From contig NZ_JAUYUD010000084.1 of NCBI RefSeq assembly GCF_030692605.1, positions 1-53,453 of the forward strand: 53,453 bases of DNA. The letters are read 5' to 3'. Position numbers and translations under genes: made by a program. This stretch comes from Lutibacter sp. (lineage in GTDB: Bacteria; Bacteroidota; Bacteroidia; Flavobacteriales; Flavobacteriaceae). A model generated the notes under the pieces. It was not told the origin of the DNA and did not search any database. It worked only from the letters and a program-made list of their open reading frames with translations. This document shows positions 15,035 to 24,680 of this stretch, piece after piece. Each line of letters starts with the position of its first letter. The stretch's first letter is position 1.

Positions 15035-17623
15035 TTATTTATTTCTAAAAACAATCACATCATCAAAAGCATCTAGCAAAATAGAACTTGTTGCCGTTAT
15101 TTTTCCTGCAAGAATTTCTTTTGAAAGCGCATTTATAATTTCTTTTTGGATAACTCTTTTTACTGGTCTTGCTCCAAATTGAGGATCGTATCCTTTTTCC
15201 GCTAACTTATGAACGGCATCTTCGGTATAATTTAATACTATTTCTTGTGTTTTGAGCAAAGTGATCATTTGTTTCAGCTGCAGTTTAACAATTTGTTTAA
15301 TTTCCTCCATATTTAATGGGGTAAACATAATTATATCATCTATTCTGTTCAAGAATTCGGGTCTTATAGTTTGTCGTAATAATGCAATAACCTCATCTTT
15401 AGTACTTTCTGTAATAAGATCTCTATTTTTCATATTCATCTTTTCAAAACGGTCTTGAATTATATCCGAGCCCATATTCGAAGTCATAATAATAATGGTG
15501 TTTCTAAAATCAGCAGTTCTACCCTTATTATCGGTTAACCTTCCCTCGTCCAACACTTGTAGCAAAATATTAAAAGTATCTGGGTGCGCTTTTTCAATTT
15601 CATCCAAAAGAATTACAGAATATGGTTTCCTTCTAACTGCTTCGGTAAGCTGGCCGCCTTCATCATAACCTACATAACCAGGGGGAGCACCAATTAATCG
15701 ACTTACAGAATGACGTTCTTGATACTCACTCATATCAATTCGAGTCAATGAATTTTCATCGTCAAATAGGTAAGTAGCAAGTGCTTTTGCTAACTCTGTT
15801 TTACCAACCCCAGTAGTGCCTAAAAACAAAAAGGTTCCTATTGGTTTTTTACCATCTTGAAGCCCTGCTCTGGAACGTCTTACGGCATCGGCAACAGCTT
15901 CAATAGCTTCTTGTTGACCAATTACAGTTTTGTGCAACTCATCTTCTAAATGTAATAGTTTTTCTCGATCGCTTTGCAGCATTTTTGTAACAGGTATTCC
16001 AGTCCACTTAGCTACAACTTCTGCAATATCTTCTCTTGTAACTTCTTCTTTAATCAATGCTGTAGCTGAATTTGAACTTAATTCTAACTGAAATTTCTCT
16101 AAAATTTCTTGTTCAGCCTTTATTTTACCGTAGCGTAATTCAGCAACTTTACCATAATCTCCATCTCGTTCTGCTCTTTCGGCTTCCATTTTATAATTTT
16201 CGATGATTTCTTTACTTTTTTGGATGGCATCTACCAATTCTTTTTCACTATTCCATTTTGCATGTATAGTATTTCGTTCATCCTTTAAATTTGCAACTTC
16301 TTTTTTAAGAAAGTTTAATTTTTTTTCATCGTTCTCACGCTTAATTGCCTCAATTTCTATTTCTAATTGCATTATTTTTCGATCCAAGACATCCAATTCT
16401 TCTGGTTTCGAATTTATTTCCATACGTAATTTAGCAGCAGCCTCATCCATTAAATCAATGGCTTTATCTGGCAAAAAACGATTTGTGATATAGCGTTGAG
16501 ACAGTTCTACCGCAGCAATAATTGCATCGTCTTTAATTTGAACTTTATGATGATGTTCGTATTTATCTTTTATTCCACGTAAAATAGAAATGGCACTTTC
16601 TGTATCTGGCTCATCAACTAAAACTTTTTGAAACCGACGTTCCAATGCCTTGTCTTTTTCAAAATATTTTTGATATTCATCTAAGGTTGTTGCTCCAATA
16701 GCCCTCAGTTCACCGCGTGCAAGTGCTGGTTTTAGAATATTTGCAGCATCCATAGCTCCCTGACCGCCACCAGCACCAATTAACGTATGGATTTCATCAA
16801 TAAATAGAACAATTTCACCATTGGCAGAAGTAACCTCTTTTATCACTGCTTTTAAACGTTCTTCAAATTCTCCTTTATACTTGGCTCCTGCAATAAGAGC
16901 TCCCATATCCAATGAAAAGATTTGCTTATCTCTTAAATTTTCAGGGATATCTCCTTTTATAATTCTATGCGCTAATCCTTCTGCAATAGCGGTTTTCCCA
17001 GTGCCAGGTTCTCCAACAAGCATTGGATTATTTTTTGTTCTACGCGATAATATTTGCAAAATTCTTCTTATTTCATCATCACGCCCAATTACAGGATCTA
17101 ATTTGCCGTTTTTTGCCAACTGATTTAAATTACGGGCATATTTATTTAATGAATTATACGTTTCTTCAGGATTTTGAGAAGTAATAGTACTACCTTTTCT
17201 AAGCTCATCAATTGCTGCTTTTATACTTTTCTCAGTAACTCCAATATCTTTTAAAACTTGTGATGTAGTGTCTTTGTTATTAAAAATGCTTATAAGCATA
17301 TGTTCAATTGAAACATATTCATCATTCATTTTTTTTGCTTCATTTTCAGCATTATTTAGCATTTTTGAAGCATTGCTTGATAACATTATTTCTCCTCCAG
17401 TAACTTTTGAATAACTATCTAAAGTTTTGTCATTTATTGCTTTTAGTAGGTCAAAATTAACCCCTAATTTTTTAAAAATAAAAGGAGCTACGTTTTCATC
17501 TACTTCAAAAATCCCTTTCAAAATATGTGAATTTTCTATTTGTTGATGACCATAACTTTGTGCAATTTGTTGTGCTTTCTGAATGGCTTCCTGCGATTTT
17601 ATGGTAAATTTATTTAGATTCAT
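15035..17623 (-). CDS. clpB: ATP-dependent disaggregase ClpB
   Basis: An 862-residue hexameric AAA+ chaperone that dissolves protein aggregates with DnaK. An N-terminal Clp repeat domain (1-150) is followed by the first AAA module with Walker A GEPGTGKT (204-211) and Walker B LFIDEIHTL. The long coiled-coil middle domain (about 405-525) is characteristic of ClpB. The second module has GTTGVGKT near 603 and VILLDEIEKAHPD. Length is standard. The divergent partner is ytxJ. The 141-base intergenic region carries two 13-bp palindromes that may be the heat or stress operator. Confidence 0.97.
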   Translation of the reverse strand: MNLNKFTIKSQEAIQKAQQIAQSYGHQQIENSHILKGIFEVDENVAPFIFKKLGVNFDLLKAINDKTLDSYSKVTGGEIMLSSNASKMLNNAENEAKKMNDEYVSIEHMLISIFNNKDTTSQVLKDIGVTEKSIKAAIDELRKGSTITSQNPEETYNSLNKYARNLNQLAKNGKLDPVIGRDDEIRRILQILSRRTKNNPMLVGEPGTGKTAIAEGLAHRIIKGDIPENLRDKQIFSLDMGALIAGAKYKGEFEERLKAVIKEVTSANGEIVLFIDEIHTLIGAGGGQGAMDAANILKPALARGELRAIGATTLDEYQKYFEKDKALERRFQKVLVDEPDTESAISILRGIKDKYEHHHKVQIKDDAIIAAVELSQRYITNRFLPDKAIDLMDEAAAKLRMEINSKPEELDVLDRKIMQLEIEIEAIKRENDEKKLNFLKKEVANLKDERNTIHAKWNSEKELVDAIQKSKEIIENYKMEAERAERDGDYGKVAELRYGKIKAEQEILEKFQLELSSNSATALIKEEVTREDIAEVVAKWTGIPVTKMLQSDREKLLHLEDELHKTVIGQQEAIEAVADAVRRSRAGLQDGKKPIGTFLFLGTTGVGKTELAKALATYLFDDENSLTRIDMSEYQERHSVSRLIGAPPGYVGYDEGGQLTEAVRRKPYSVILLDEIEKAHPDTFNILLQVLDEGRLTDNKGRTADFRNTIIIMTSNMGSDIIQDRFEKMNMKNRDLITESTKDEVIALLRQTIRPEFLNRIDDIIMFTPLNMEEIKQIVKLQLKQMITLLKTQEIVLNYTEDAVHKLAEKGYDPQFGARPVKRVIQKEIINALSKEILAGKITATSSILLDAFDDVIVFRNK

Positions 17624-17694
17624 TACGCTATTTTTTATAGTATTTATTAGTAAATTCGCAAAATGGATGCCAATTGACTTTTGGAAGAAAAGTC

Positions 17695-17738
17695 AGTCAT
17701 TTTGACTTTAAAATTAGGGCTTTTTAGACATTTTGTCT
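17695..17738. promoter_or_regulatory. Paired palindromes between clpB and ytxJ
   Basis: AGTCATTTTGACT (17695-17707) and AGACATTTTGTCT (17726-17738) are each perfect 5+3+5 palindromes. They differ only at positions 3 and 11, and the differences compensate so both stay symmetric. Their centres are 31 bases apart, about three helical turns. They lie 72-115 bases upstream of clpB and 27-70 upstream of ytxJ. No regulator is identified. Confidence 0.5.
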
Positions 17739-17764
17739 TTAATTAATTAAATATCAACTACTTT

Positions 17765-18151
17765 ATGGGAATTTTTAATCAATTTTTAAGTCGAAAATCT
17801 AAAGTGGAACAAATTGTTCTACCTTGGAATATTTTAAATGAATTAAATCAATTAGAGGAGATTATCAACATTTCACATTCTAAACCTGTTGCTATTTTTA
17901 AACATAGTACGCGTTGTGGAATAAGCAGAATGGTGCTTAGAAATTTTGAAAAATCATTTCATATTCCAACTGATATTCTGGAAATTTATTATTTGGATTT
18001 ACTTGAGTACAGAGAAATATCGAATGCTGTCGCGGCTACTTTTCAAATAAGACATCAATCGCCACAACTACTTATTTTGAAAAATGGGGTAACGGTTTAT
18101 ACTGCCTCACACAATGATATTCAGGCGGCAGATTTGATGAATTTTGTTTAA
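17765..18151 (+). CDS. ytxJ: Bacillithiol-system redox protein YtxJ
   Basis: A 128-residue monothiol protein of the YtxJ family, found in genomes that make bacillithiol. The signature KPVAIFKHSTRCGISRM (40-56) holds the single conserved Cys51. The C-terminal half, LLILKNGVTVYTASH, completes a thioredoxin-like fold. It is thought to act in de-bacillithiolation of proteins, but biochemical proof is limited. It is divergent from clpB and shares the palindrome-bearing intergenic region. It ends 2 bases before the converging lipoprotein gene. Confidence 0.9.
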   Translation: MGIFNQFLSRKSKVEQIVLPWNILNELNQLEEIINISHSKPVAIFKHSTRCGISRMVLRNFEKSFHIPTDILEIYYLDLLEYREISNAVAATFQIRHQSPQLLILKNGVTVYTASHNDIQAADLMNFV

Positions 18152-18153
18152 AA

Positions 18154-19344
18154 TTATTTAAATTTATTATTTTGAATAATGCTTTTAAGTTGTTGTTTTA
18201 AATCTTCTCCTGTGTCATAAATCATTTGTTCGTTTGAAGGAAAAGGAATAAATCTGTTATTAAGAAGTAAAATATGACTTTCCTCTAACGCATTTTTGTC
18301 ACCTCTAAAAGTTCCATACGTGTTTTCAAAAATAAATTCACTTCTTAAAGGAAATGATTCTAATAATTGGTTTGACTCTAAATCTATAAATGATATTTTT
18401 CCTATTACTTGAGCAGTTTTAAATTGGGTGTTTTCGTAAAAAGTACTTTTTATTGTTTTAAAGTTATCAACTTTTATTTTATTTCCTAAACTGTCTTTTA
18501 TGGTATTTCCTTTTTGGTCGAGCAAATATTTCCATCCATCTTTCACTTGTTTTTCCTGTACAACTATACGTTCTTTAATCTGCTCAGGAGACACGTTAAT
18601 ATCTTGAAAATCAATTAATAAATTGTAATCATGTTTAACATTTGTTTGCTCGTTTGAATGATAAACTGTCCAAAACGAATTTAATTTAAAGGTATCAATA
18701 TTAAGCAAATCATCTTGGAGCTTTTGAGGTATAAATTTATTGGTACTATTTTTCAGTTCAACAATTATAAAATCGGTTCCTTTAAAATGAGCTTCGCTCA
18801 TTAATTCCAGCACATTTTTGTAATTAGGTTTTAAGCCGTTTAAATAGTTTAAATCGGAATAGGCTTTCCTCAATTCTATTTTTTTGTTAGAATTCTTAAC
18901 AATGTTTACAGAGTTTTGATATAAATAATTTGAAAGCTGTTCTTTACTTTGAATAATTTTAGTATCGTAATTACTAAAGCTAAATGGTATTTGTTTGTTG
19001 TTTTTTAGATTAATCAAAGGCAATAAAGGTCTTATTTTTTCTTGACGTATATTAAGATTGGCATACGTATTATAAATTTTTTCAAAATTAGCAGGATTTC
19101 CTTCTTTTTCTAAAAATGAAATTAAATTTAAATCAACTTCTTCAGCTTTATCAAAAGCTTCTTTTAGCATAAAAACAAATGGTTGATTATTTTTCTTCAG
19201 TTTATCATTTCGCAATTGCTTTAAAGCAGTTTCAATTGCTTCATTGTAGTTTCCAAAATTAATTGCTTTTTGAGTTTTTTTAACACTATTACAACTAACA
19301 GCAACAACTAGACAGATAATAAGAGCTAATAAAGTTTGTTTCAT
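18154..19344 (-). CDS. Hypothetical lipoprotein
   Basis: A 396-residue lipoprotein with a hydrophobic N-terminus and lipobox VAVSCN (Cys18). The next 100 residues are helical and TPR-like (AINFGNYNEAIETALKQL...), then mostly beta-rich. I do not recognise a functional family; it looks like a Flavobacteriaceae-specific envelope protein. It converges on ytxJ with no room for a terminator between the stops. The fumarylacetoacetase terminator lies just upstream, so it must use its own promoter. Confidence 0.6.
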   Translation of the reverse strand: MKQTLLALIICLVVAVSCNSVKKTQKAINFGNYNEAIETALKQLRNDKLKKNNQPFVFMLKEAFDKAEEVDLNLISFLEKEGNPANFEKIYNTYANLNIRQEKIRPLLPLINLKNNKQIPFSFSNYDTKIIQSKEQLSNYLYQNSVNIVKNSNKKIELRKAYSDLNYLNGLKPNYKNVLELMSEAHFKGTDFIIVELKNSTNKFIPQKLQDDLLNIDTFKLNSFWTVYHSNEQTNVKHDYNLLIDFQDINVSPEQIKERIVVQEKQVKDGWKYLLDQKGNTIKDSLGNKIKVDNFKTIKSTFYENTQFKTAQVIGKISFIDLESNQLLESFPLRSEFIFENTYGTFRGDKNALEESHILLLNNRFIPFPSNEQMIYDTGEDLKQQLKSIIQNNKFK

Positions 19345-19366
19345 GATGTATGATTTAAATCAAAAA

Positions 19367-19388
19367 AAACTCTAATTTCTTAGAGTTT
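19367..19388 (-). terminator. Terminator of fumarylacetoacetase gene
   Basis: Stem AAACTCTAA/TTAGAGTTT with a four-base loop. On the minus strand it is followed by a run of T (complement of A 19369-19362). It begins 15 bases after the stop at 19403. Confidence 0.85.
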
Positions 19389-19402
19389 CAATTTTAGTTT
19401 TA

Positions 19403-20692
19403 TTATTTTTTTCGATTAAATGTTGGTAAAATTTTAGTTGTACATTCTCCAAATCCAATAGAAGCTTCTTTATTTTGACAATATCCTCTAATAATAACCT
19501 TATCGTTATCATCAAAGAAAAGTCTAGTTGAACCATCTTTTAAAGTAATTGCATTTTTACTTCCCCAAGTTAACTCTAACATGGAGCCATAACTTTCCTT
19601 TGTTGGTCCAGAAATAGTGCCGCTACCCATTAAATCACCAGCTTTAACATTACATCCATTGCTTGTATGATGGGTTAATTGTTGACCCATTGTCCAATAT
19701 AAATGTTTAAAGTTAGTCTCACTCAATAAATTAGCGTCCCCATTTTTAGTTTCTAAAAAGGCTTGCAATTTTATATCAAAACTATTGCCATTTTTTTTAT
19801 GTTTTAAATAGGAAAGTGGTTCAGGAGTTTGCACTGGACCTTCACATTTAAAAGGTTCCAAAGCATCCATTGTAACAATCCAAGGAGAAATGGTGGAAGC
19901 AAAACTTTTACCTAAAAATGGTCCTAATGGTGCATATTCCCATTTTTGAATGTCTCTTGCGCTCCAATCATTAAATAGTACCATTCCAAAAATATATTCG
20001 TTTGCCTCTTCTATCGCAATAGGTTCGCCTAAATTATTTACATCAGTAGTAATAAAAGCCATTTCAATTTCCATATCTAGTTTTTGAGTTGGTCCAAAAA
20101 CAGGACTCTCAGAGCTGCTATTCATCATTTGACCACTTGGTCTTCTAATAGAAGTTCCAGAAACAACAATGGAGGAAGCTCTTCCGTGGTATCCAATTGG
20201 CATATGTAACCAGTTAGGCATTAACGCATTATCTTTGCCTCTAAAAATTTCACCCACATTGGTTGCATGTTCTTTACTTGAATAAAAATCGGTGTAATCT
20301 CCTACATAAATAGGTAATAACATTTCAATTTCATTCATATCAAAAATGATAATTCCTCTATGAGCCATATTATCTCTTAAAATAGGATTTTCAGCATCAA
20401 AAACTTCGGAAATTCTGTTTCGAACTAATCTCCAGGTTTTTCTTCCATCAGAAATAAAATCATTTAAGGAATCCTGCATAAATATATCGTCAGTTAAAGG
20501 AATACCATTAAAATAACCTAACTGATGAAAAGCTCCAAGATCAATTGCATATTCTCCTATTCTTGTTCCAATTGTAATGATATCGTCTTTTGTAATAAAA
20601 ACTCCAAAAGGAATGTTTTGAATTGGAAAATCACTTCCTTTATCAATATCCAACCAAGTTTTTTTACTAGGATTATTAGCTAAAATTTTCAT
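19403..20692 (-). CDS. fahA: Fumarylacetoacetase
   Basis: A 429-residue enzyme that hydrolyses fumarylacetoacetate to fumarate and acetoacetate, the last step of tyrosine degradation. The N-terminal SH3-like domain is followed by the catalytic FAH domain. Conserved blocks: VGDYTDFYSSKEHATNVG (metal aspartate and catalytic histidine), WLHMPIGYHGRASSIVVSG, LDMEIEMAFI (metal glutamates), NDWSARDIQKWEY, GPFLGKSFA. Length is that of the bacterial/animal enzyme. It is cytosolic and divergent from glyA. A terminator at 19367-19388 isolates it from the lipoprotein downstream. Confidence 0.95.
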   Translation of the reverse strand: MKILANNPSKKTWLDIDKGSDFPIQNIPFGVFITKDDIITIGTRIGEYAIDLGAFHQLGYFNGIPLTDDIFMQDSLNDFISDGRKTWRLVRNRISEVFDAENPILRDNMAHRGIIIFDMNEIEMLLPIYVGDYTDFYSSKEHATNVGEIFRGKDNALMPNWLHMPIGYHGRASSIVVSGTSIRRPSGQMMNSSSESPVFGPTQKLDMEIEMAFITTDVNNLGEPIAIEEANEYIFGMVLFNDWSARDIQKWEYAPLGPFLGKSFASTISPWIVTMDALEPFKCEGPVQTPEPLSYLKHKKNGNSFDIKLQAFLETKNGDANLLSETNFKHLYWTMGQQLTHHTSNGCNVKAGDLMGSGTISGPTKESYGSMLELTWGSKNAITLKDGSTRLFFDDNDKVIIRGYCQNKEASIGFGECTTKILPTFNRKK

Positions 20693-20746
20693 TAACTTTT
20701 TTGTTTTTTACCGTTATTAAATATTCTTATCAAATATAGAAGTTTA

Positions 20747-20778
20747 TTGCTAATTGCAAAATGAAATTACTATTTTTG
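20747..20778 (+). promoter_or_regulatory. Promoter of glyA
   Basis: TTG (20747-20749), a 21-base spacer, then TATTTTTG (20771-20778). It is 32 bases upstream of the glyA ATG. Confidence 0.6.
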
Positions 20779-20810
20779 AGCATAATTTAACTTTTAAATA
20801 ATATTTTATA

Positions 20811-22085
20811 ATGCAACGTGACCAAATTATTTTCGACTTAATTGAAGACGAGAGAGAAAGACAAACAAATGGGTTAGAATTAATAGCTTCAGAAAACTTT
20901 GTAAGTGACCAAGTAATGGAAGCAATGGGCTCTGTTTTAACCAATAAATATGCAGAAGGATATCCTAATAAAAGGTATTATGGAGGCTGTGAAATTGTTG
21001 ATATTGTAGAACAAATAGCAATAGATAGGGCTAAAGAGCTTTTTGGTGCTGAATATGTAAATGTACAGCCACACTCAGGCTCCCAAGCAAACGCAGCTGT
21101 TTATCAGGCTGTTTTAAATCCTGGCGATAAAATATTAGGATTTGATTTATCACATGGGGGTCATTTAACACATGGTTCTCCCGTTAATTTTTCTGGAAAA
21201 TTATATAAAACATCATTTTATGGTGTAGAAAAAGAAACAGGTGTTTTGAATTATGATAAAATTCAAGAAACAGCTACTCTTGAACAACCAAAATTAATTA
21301 TTGCTGGGGCATCTGCGTATTCTAGAGATATCGATTTTGAGCGTTTCAGAAAAATTGCTGATTCGGTAGGTGCATTATTAATGGCAGATATTTCGCATCC
21401 TGCTGGTTTAATTGCTAAAGGAATTTTAAATGATCCAATTCCTCATTGTCATTTTGTGACAACTACAACACATAAAACATTAAGAGGTCCAAGAGGTGGA
21501 ATTATTATGATTGGGAAAGATTTTGATAACCCATTTGGATTAACATTAAAAAATGGAAATTTAAAAAAGATGTCTTCATTAATAGATTCGGCAGTTTTTC
21601 CGGGAAATCAAGGCGGACCTTTAGAGCATGTAATTGCTGCTAAAGCTGTTGCTTTTGGCGAAGCTTTAACAGATAATTTTTTGCATTATCAAATCCAAGT
21701 GAAGAAAAATGCAGCCAAAATGGCTGAAGTTTTTGTTGAAAAGGGATATAAAATTATTTCTGATGGAACGGATAATCATTGCATGCTTATTGACTTACGG
21801 AATAAAAATATAAGTGGTAAAGATGCTGAAAATGCATTGGTAAAAGCTGATATTACTGTAAATAAAAATATGGTTCCTTTTGACGATAAATCTCCTTTTA
21901 TTACTTCTGGAATACGAGTTGGAACCGCTGCTGTCACTACTCGGGGCCTCAAGGAAAAAGATATGATTACAATTGTTAATTTAATTGATGAAGTAATTAA
22001 AAACTATACCAACGAAGAAGTGTTAGCCTCTATTTCTGAAAAAGTTCATGAAATGATGAGCGATAGACCTTTATTTAAATGGTAG
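20811..22085 (+). CDS. glyA: Serine hydroxymethyltransferase
   Basis: A 424-residue PLP enzyme that interconverts serine and glycine with tetrahydrofolate, the main source of one-carbon units. Motifs: LIASENF near the N-terminus, [11 protein letters not shown] (84-94), the PLP lysine in [14 protein letters not shown] (Lys222), and the C-terminal [14 protein letters not shown]. Length and motifs are standard. It is cytosolic. GcvT, the other folate-glycine enzyme, is encoded about 2.6 kb away on the opposite strand. A strong terminator follows. Confidence 0.97.
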   Translation: MQRDQIIFDLIEDERERQTNGLELIASENFVSDQVMEAMGSVLTNKYAEGYPNKRYYGGCEIVDIVEQIAIDRAKELFGAEYVNVQPHSGSQANAAVYQAVLNPGDKILGFDLSHGGHLTHGSPVNFSGKLYKTSFYGVEKETGVLNYDKIQETATLEQPKLIIAGASAYSRDIDFERFRKIADSVGALLMADISHPAGLIAKGILNDPIPHCHFVTTTTHKTLRGPRGGIIMIGKDFDNPFGLTLKNGNLKKMSSLIDSAVFPGNQGGPLEHVIAAKAVAFGEALTDNFLHYQIQVKKNAAKMAEVFVEKGYKIISDGTDNHCMLIDLRNKNISGKDAENALVKADITVNKNMVPFDDKSPFITSGIRVGTAAVTTRGLKEKDMITIVNLIDEVIKNYTNEEVLASISEKVHEMMSDRPLFKW

Positions 22086-22103
22086 CTTAACTGAAATTAA
22101 AAG

Positions 22104-22138
22104 TGGTCTGAAAGTAAAAAAATCAGACCATTTTTTTT
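22104..22138 (+). terminator. Terminator of glyA
   Basis: Stem TGGTCTGA/TCAGACCA (22104-22111 and 22123-22130) followed by eight T. The rmuC stop lies directly behind on the other strand. Confidence 0.9.
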
Positions 22139-22140
22139 AC

Positions 22141-23481
22141 TTAATCATCCTGTTCATCATCGTCATTTTCTCCTGCTCTTTCAACTATTTTTTGTGGGAG
22201 TATTTTTTTAGCTTTAGCGCCCATTTTTCTCAATTTTTCAACACTAACAATTAAATTACCTTTTCCTTCAAATAACTTGTTCATCGCGTTTTTATATTCG
22301 GATTTGGCATCATCCATTTTTTTACCAACATTTGTTAAATCGGTAATAAAACCTTCAAATTTATCGTACAAAGCACCAGCCTGACGTGCAATTTCAATGG
22401 CATTTCGTTGCTGTTTCTCATTATTCCACATACTGTCAATAGTACGTAAAGTAGCCAAAAGAGTAGTAGGTGTAACAATTACAATATTTTTTTCGAATGC
22501 TTTATTATATATTTGATTATCAATATTAATAGCTACTGCAAAAGCAGGTTCGATTGGAATAAAAAGCAACACAAAATCAGGCGATTTCATTTCATATAAA
22601 TCTTCGTATTTCTTTTCACTAAGTTGTTCAATATGGCGTTTAAGCGAATTTACATGTTCTTTTAAAAAGCGTTCTTTAGCCAAATCATCTTCGGTATTTA
22701 CAAATTGCTCATAAGCGGTTAATGAAACCTTAGAATCGATTACCATTTTTTTATCATCAGGTAAATGAATTACAATATCTGGTAATACTCTTTTACCTTC
22801 AGAAGTTGTAAAACTTTGTTGCACAAAGTATTCTCTATCTTTTTCTAGTCCAGATTTTTCCAAAACGCGTTCTAAAACCAATTCTCCCCAATTCCCTTGA
22901 GTTTTACTATCCCCTTTAAGAGCTTTTGTTAAATTAATGGTTTCTTTGCTCATTTGAATATTTAAATCTTTTAACCCAATAATTTGCTGACGTAAAGCGG
23001 CATGATAATCTATACTTTCTTTATGCGTTTCTTCAACTTTTTTCTCAAATGTTACAATTTTTTCTTGTAAAGGTGATAAAATAGATTTTAAATTTTCCTT
23101 ATTTTGTTCTGTAAATTTATTCGATTTTTCTTCCAATATTTTACTTGCTAAAATTTCAAAATCTTTCGTGAATTTTTCTTGTAATTTTTCAACTTCAGCT
23201 TTGTTTTCATTTAATTTTTCTTCTAAATTAGAATAGGCCGAAATTTTTTGAGTCAGCCTTAAATCAATTTCGTGTTTTTCAGAAATAAGAAGACTTTTAT
23301 CATCATTTAATACTTTAATATTGTTTAAGTTAAGTTCTTTTTCTTCAAGTAATAGTTTATTACGTGTTTCCAACTCAGAAGTTATTTTTTGATAACTGTT
23401 TTTAGTGATAGTTTTACCTAAAAACCAACCAATAATTGCAGTAATGCTTAAAATAATTCCATTCATAATATAGTGTTCCAT
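22141..23481 (-). CDS. rmuC: DNA recombination protein RmuC
   Basis: A 446-residue protein. A membrane helix at about residues 5-22 (NGIILSITAIIGWFLG) anchors it. A long coiled coil runs from about 30 to 170. The RmuC nuclease-like domain follows, with KTQGNWGELVLERVLEKSGL, PDIVIHLPDDKKMVIDSKVSL and LLFIPIEPAFAVAI. RmuC limits inversions at short repeats and is fused to or near nucleases in many bacteria. The acidic C-terminus (ENDDDEQDD) is typical of flavobacterial copies. It is 2 bases downstream of the DsrE-like gene. Confidence 0.93.
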   Translation of the reverse strand: MEHYIMNGIILSITAIIGWFLGKTITKNSYQKITSELETRNKLLLEEKELNLNNIKVLNDDKSLLISEKHEIDLRLTQKISAYSNLEEKLNENKAEVEKLQEKFTKDFEILASKILEEKSNKFTEQNKENLKSILSPLQEKIVTFEKKVEETHKESIDYHAALRQQIIGLKDLNIQMSKETINLTKALKGDSKTQGNWGELVLERVLEKSGLEKDREYFVQQSFTTSEGKRVLPDIVIHLPDDKKMVIDSKVSLTAYEQFVNTEDDLAKERFLKEHVNSLKRHIEQLSEKKYEDLYEMKSPDFVLLFIPIEPAFAVAINIDNQIYNKAFEKNIVIVTPTTLLATLRTIDSMWNNEKQQRNAIEIARQAGALYDKFEGFITDLTNVGKKMDDAKSEYKNAMNKLFEGKGNLIVSVEKLRKMGAKAKKILPQKIVERAGENDDDEQDD

Positions 23482-23483
23482 AG

Positions 23484-24026
23484 CTAATTAAAATTTATAA
23501 TATGATATCCGTTTTGTTGGTATTCAACCAATGTCGTTAATGCAGATAATGCTATTTTTACATCACCTGAAAGCTCTTTTATAGCAAAGTCACTTGCTAA
23601 AAATGATTGTCCACAAACAAATAATTCAACATTGTTTTTTTTAAGTTGTTGTAATAAATCCAAATTGGGATTCTCAATTTCAAATTTATCTACATACGCT
23701 TCATTGTTTAGTACATTTTTGGTTGCTGAACCATGCAATACAACAGCAACCTTCATATTTTTCAAAAAAATTCCTTGTTGTGCGTGCATATTTAAATATC
23801 GTGCAACTGTATTTAGTAAGGAATTTATTCCTTTCCCATTTGAATTGTCAGAATAAATATCGAAAATGACTTTATACTCAATATTTTTTTTCAAAAGTAA
23901 ATCTGCATTTTCTACTTGATAAACTTTCCCGTAATTCATTAGAATCGGTCCCGCTACTGCTTTAGTTTCCTGAGCAAATAAAACCGATGAAACCAAGAAG
24001 ACTATTATAAGAAGTAATTTATTCAT
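23484..24026 (-). CDS. Secreted DsrE-like protein
   Basis: A 180-residue protein with a signal peptide ending about residue 18 (VLFAQ). The core resembles the DsrE/DsrF alpha-beta fold: YKVIFDIYSDNS, KVAVVLHGSATKNVL, NVELFVCGQSFLASDFA, and VKIALSALTTLVEYQQNGY. A cysteine occupies the FVCGQS position found in many members. Secreted DsrE-like proteins are of unknown function; a role in sulfur transfer is not demonstrated. It is the leading gene of the pair with rmuC (2-base gap). Confidence 0.75.
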   Translation of the reverse strand: MNKLLLIIVFLVSSVLFAQETKAVAGPILMNYGKVYQVENADLLLKKNIEYKVIFDIYSDNSNGKGINSLLNTVARYLNMHAQQGIFLKNMKVAVVLHGSATKNVLNNEAYVDKFEIENPNLDLLQQLKKNNVELFVCGQSFLASDFAIKELSGDVKIALSALTTLVEYQQNGYHIINFN

Positions 24027-24060
24027 TTTTAAAAGAATTGTGAGATGAATTTAATTTAAT

Positions 24061-24092
24061 TTGAAAATATAAAATTAAGATAATTATATTTG
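24061..24092 (+). promoter_or_regulatory. Promoter of the acyltransferase gene
   Basis: TTG (24061-24063), a 21-base spacer, then TATATTTG (24085-24092), 48 bases before the ATG. Confidence 0.6.
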
Positions 24093-24140
24093 TCTCCATA
24101 ACCAGAGTAAATGAATTAAAACTGAGTTATTAACAACACT

Positions 24141-24680
24141 ATGAGATTAATTGCACGATTTATACTTTACACTTTATTTGGATGGAAAGCAGTTGGTAGT
24201 TACCCTCGAAATATTAAAAAATTTGTGTTAATTGCTGCACCTCATACACATTGGCAAGATTTTCCGTTGGCAATGTTGTACAAATTTGCTGAAAGTATGC
24301 CGGCTAATTTTATTGGAAAAGCTTCGCTTTTTAAACCTCCATTTGGTTTTATATTTAAATGGCTTGGAGGTGAACCGGTTGACAGAAGTAAAAGCACTAA
24401 TTTGGTACAGACAATTGTTGATGTTTATAACAATAAGGAAAATTTTATTTTGGGAATTTCACCGGAAGGAACCAGAGAAAAAGTTGATAAATGGAAAACT
24501 GGTTTTTATTTTATTGCAAAGGGGGCAAATGTGCCAATTGTAATGGCAACCTTAGATTTTAAAAATAAAGAAATTAAAATGTCCGAACCATTTTACCCAA
24601 CTGATAATATGGAAGATGATTTTGAATTTATGCAAAATTTTTATGTTGGTGTATTGGGTAAAAAGCCAGAAAATTATTAA
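24141..24680 (+). CDS. Short 1-acylglycerol-3-phosphate acyltransferase-like protein
   Basis: A 179-residue PlsC-like acyltransferase. The catalytic HX4D appears as PHTHWQD (about residues 37-43), followed by FIGKASLF and the substrate motif PEGTRE at about 111-116. The final glycine- and proline-rich VPIVM strand follows. It is much shorter than the usual PlsC and lacks the N-terminal membrane helices, like small acyltransferases of Bacteroidota. The acyl acceptor is unknown. It converges with gcvT: the two coding ends are adjacent. Confidence 0.8.
   Translation: MRLIARFILYTLFGWKAVGSYPRNIKKFVLIAAPHTHWQDFPLAMLYKFAESMPANFIGKASLFKPPFGFIFKWLGGEPVDRSKSTNLVQTIVDVYNNKENFILGISPEGTREKVDKWKTGFYFIAKGANVPIVMATLDFKNKEIKMSEPFYPTDNMEDDFEFMQNFYVGVLGKKPENY

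Noticed and set aside
15252-17123. Antisense open frames opposite clpB
   Set aside because: They are frame shadows of a gene with clear domain matches; no start context or homology.
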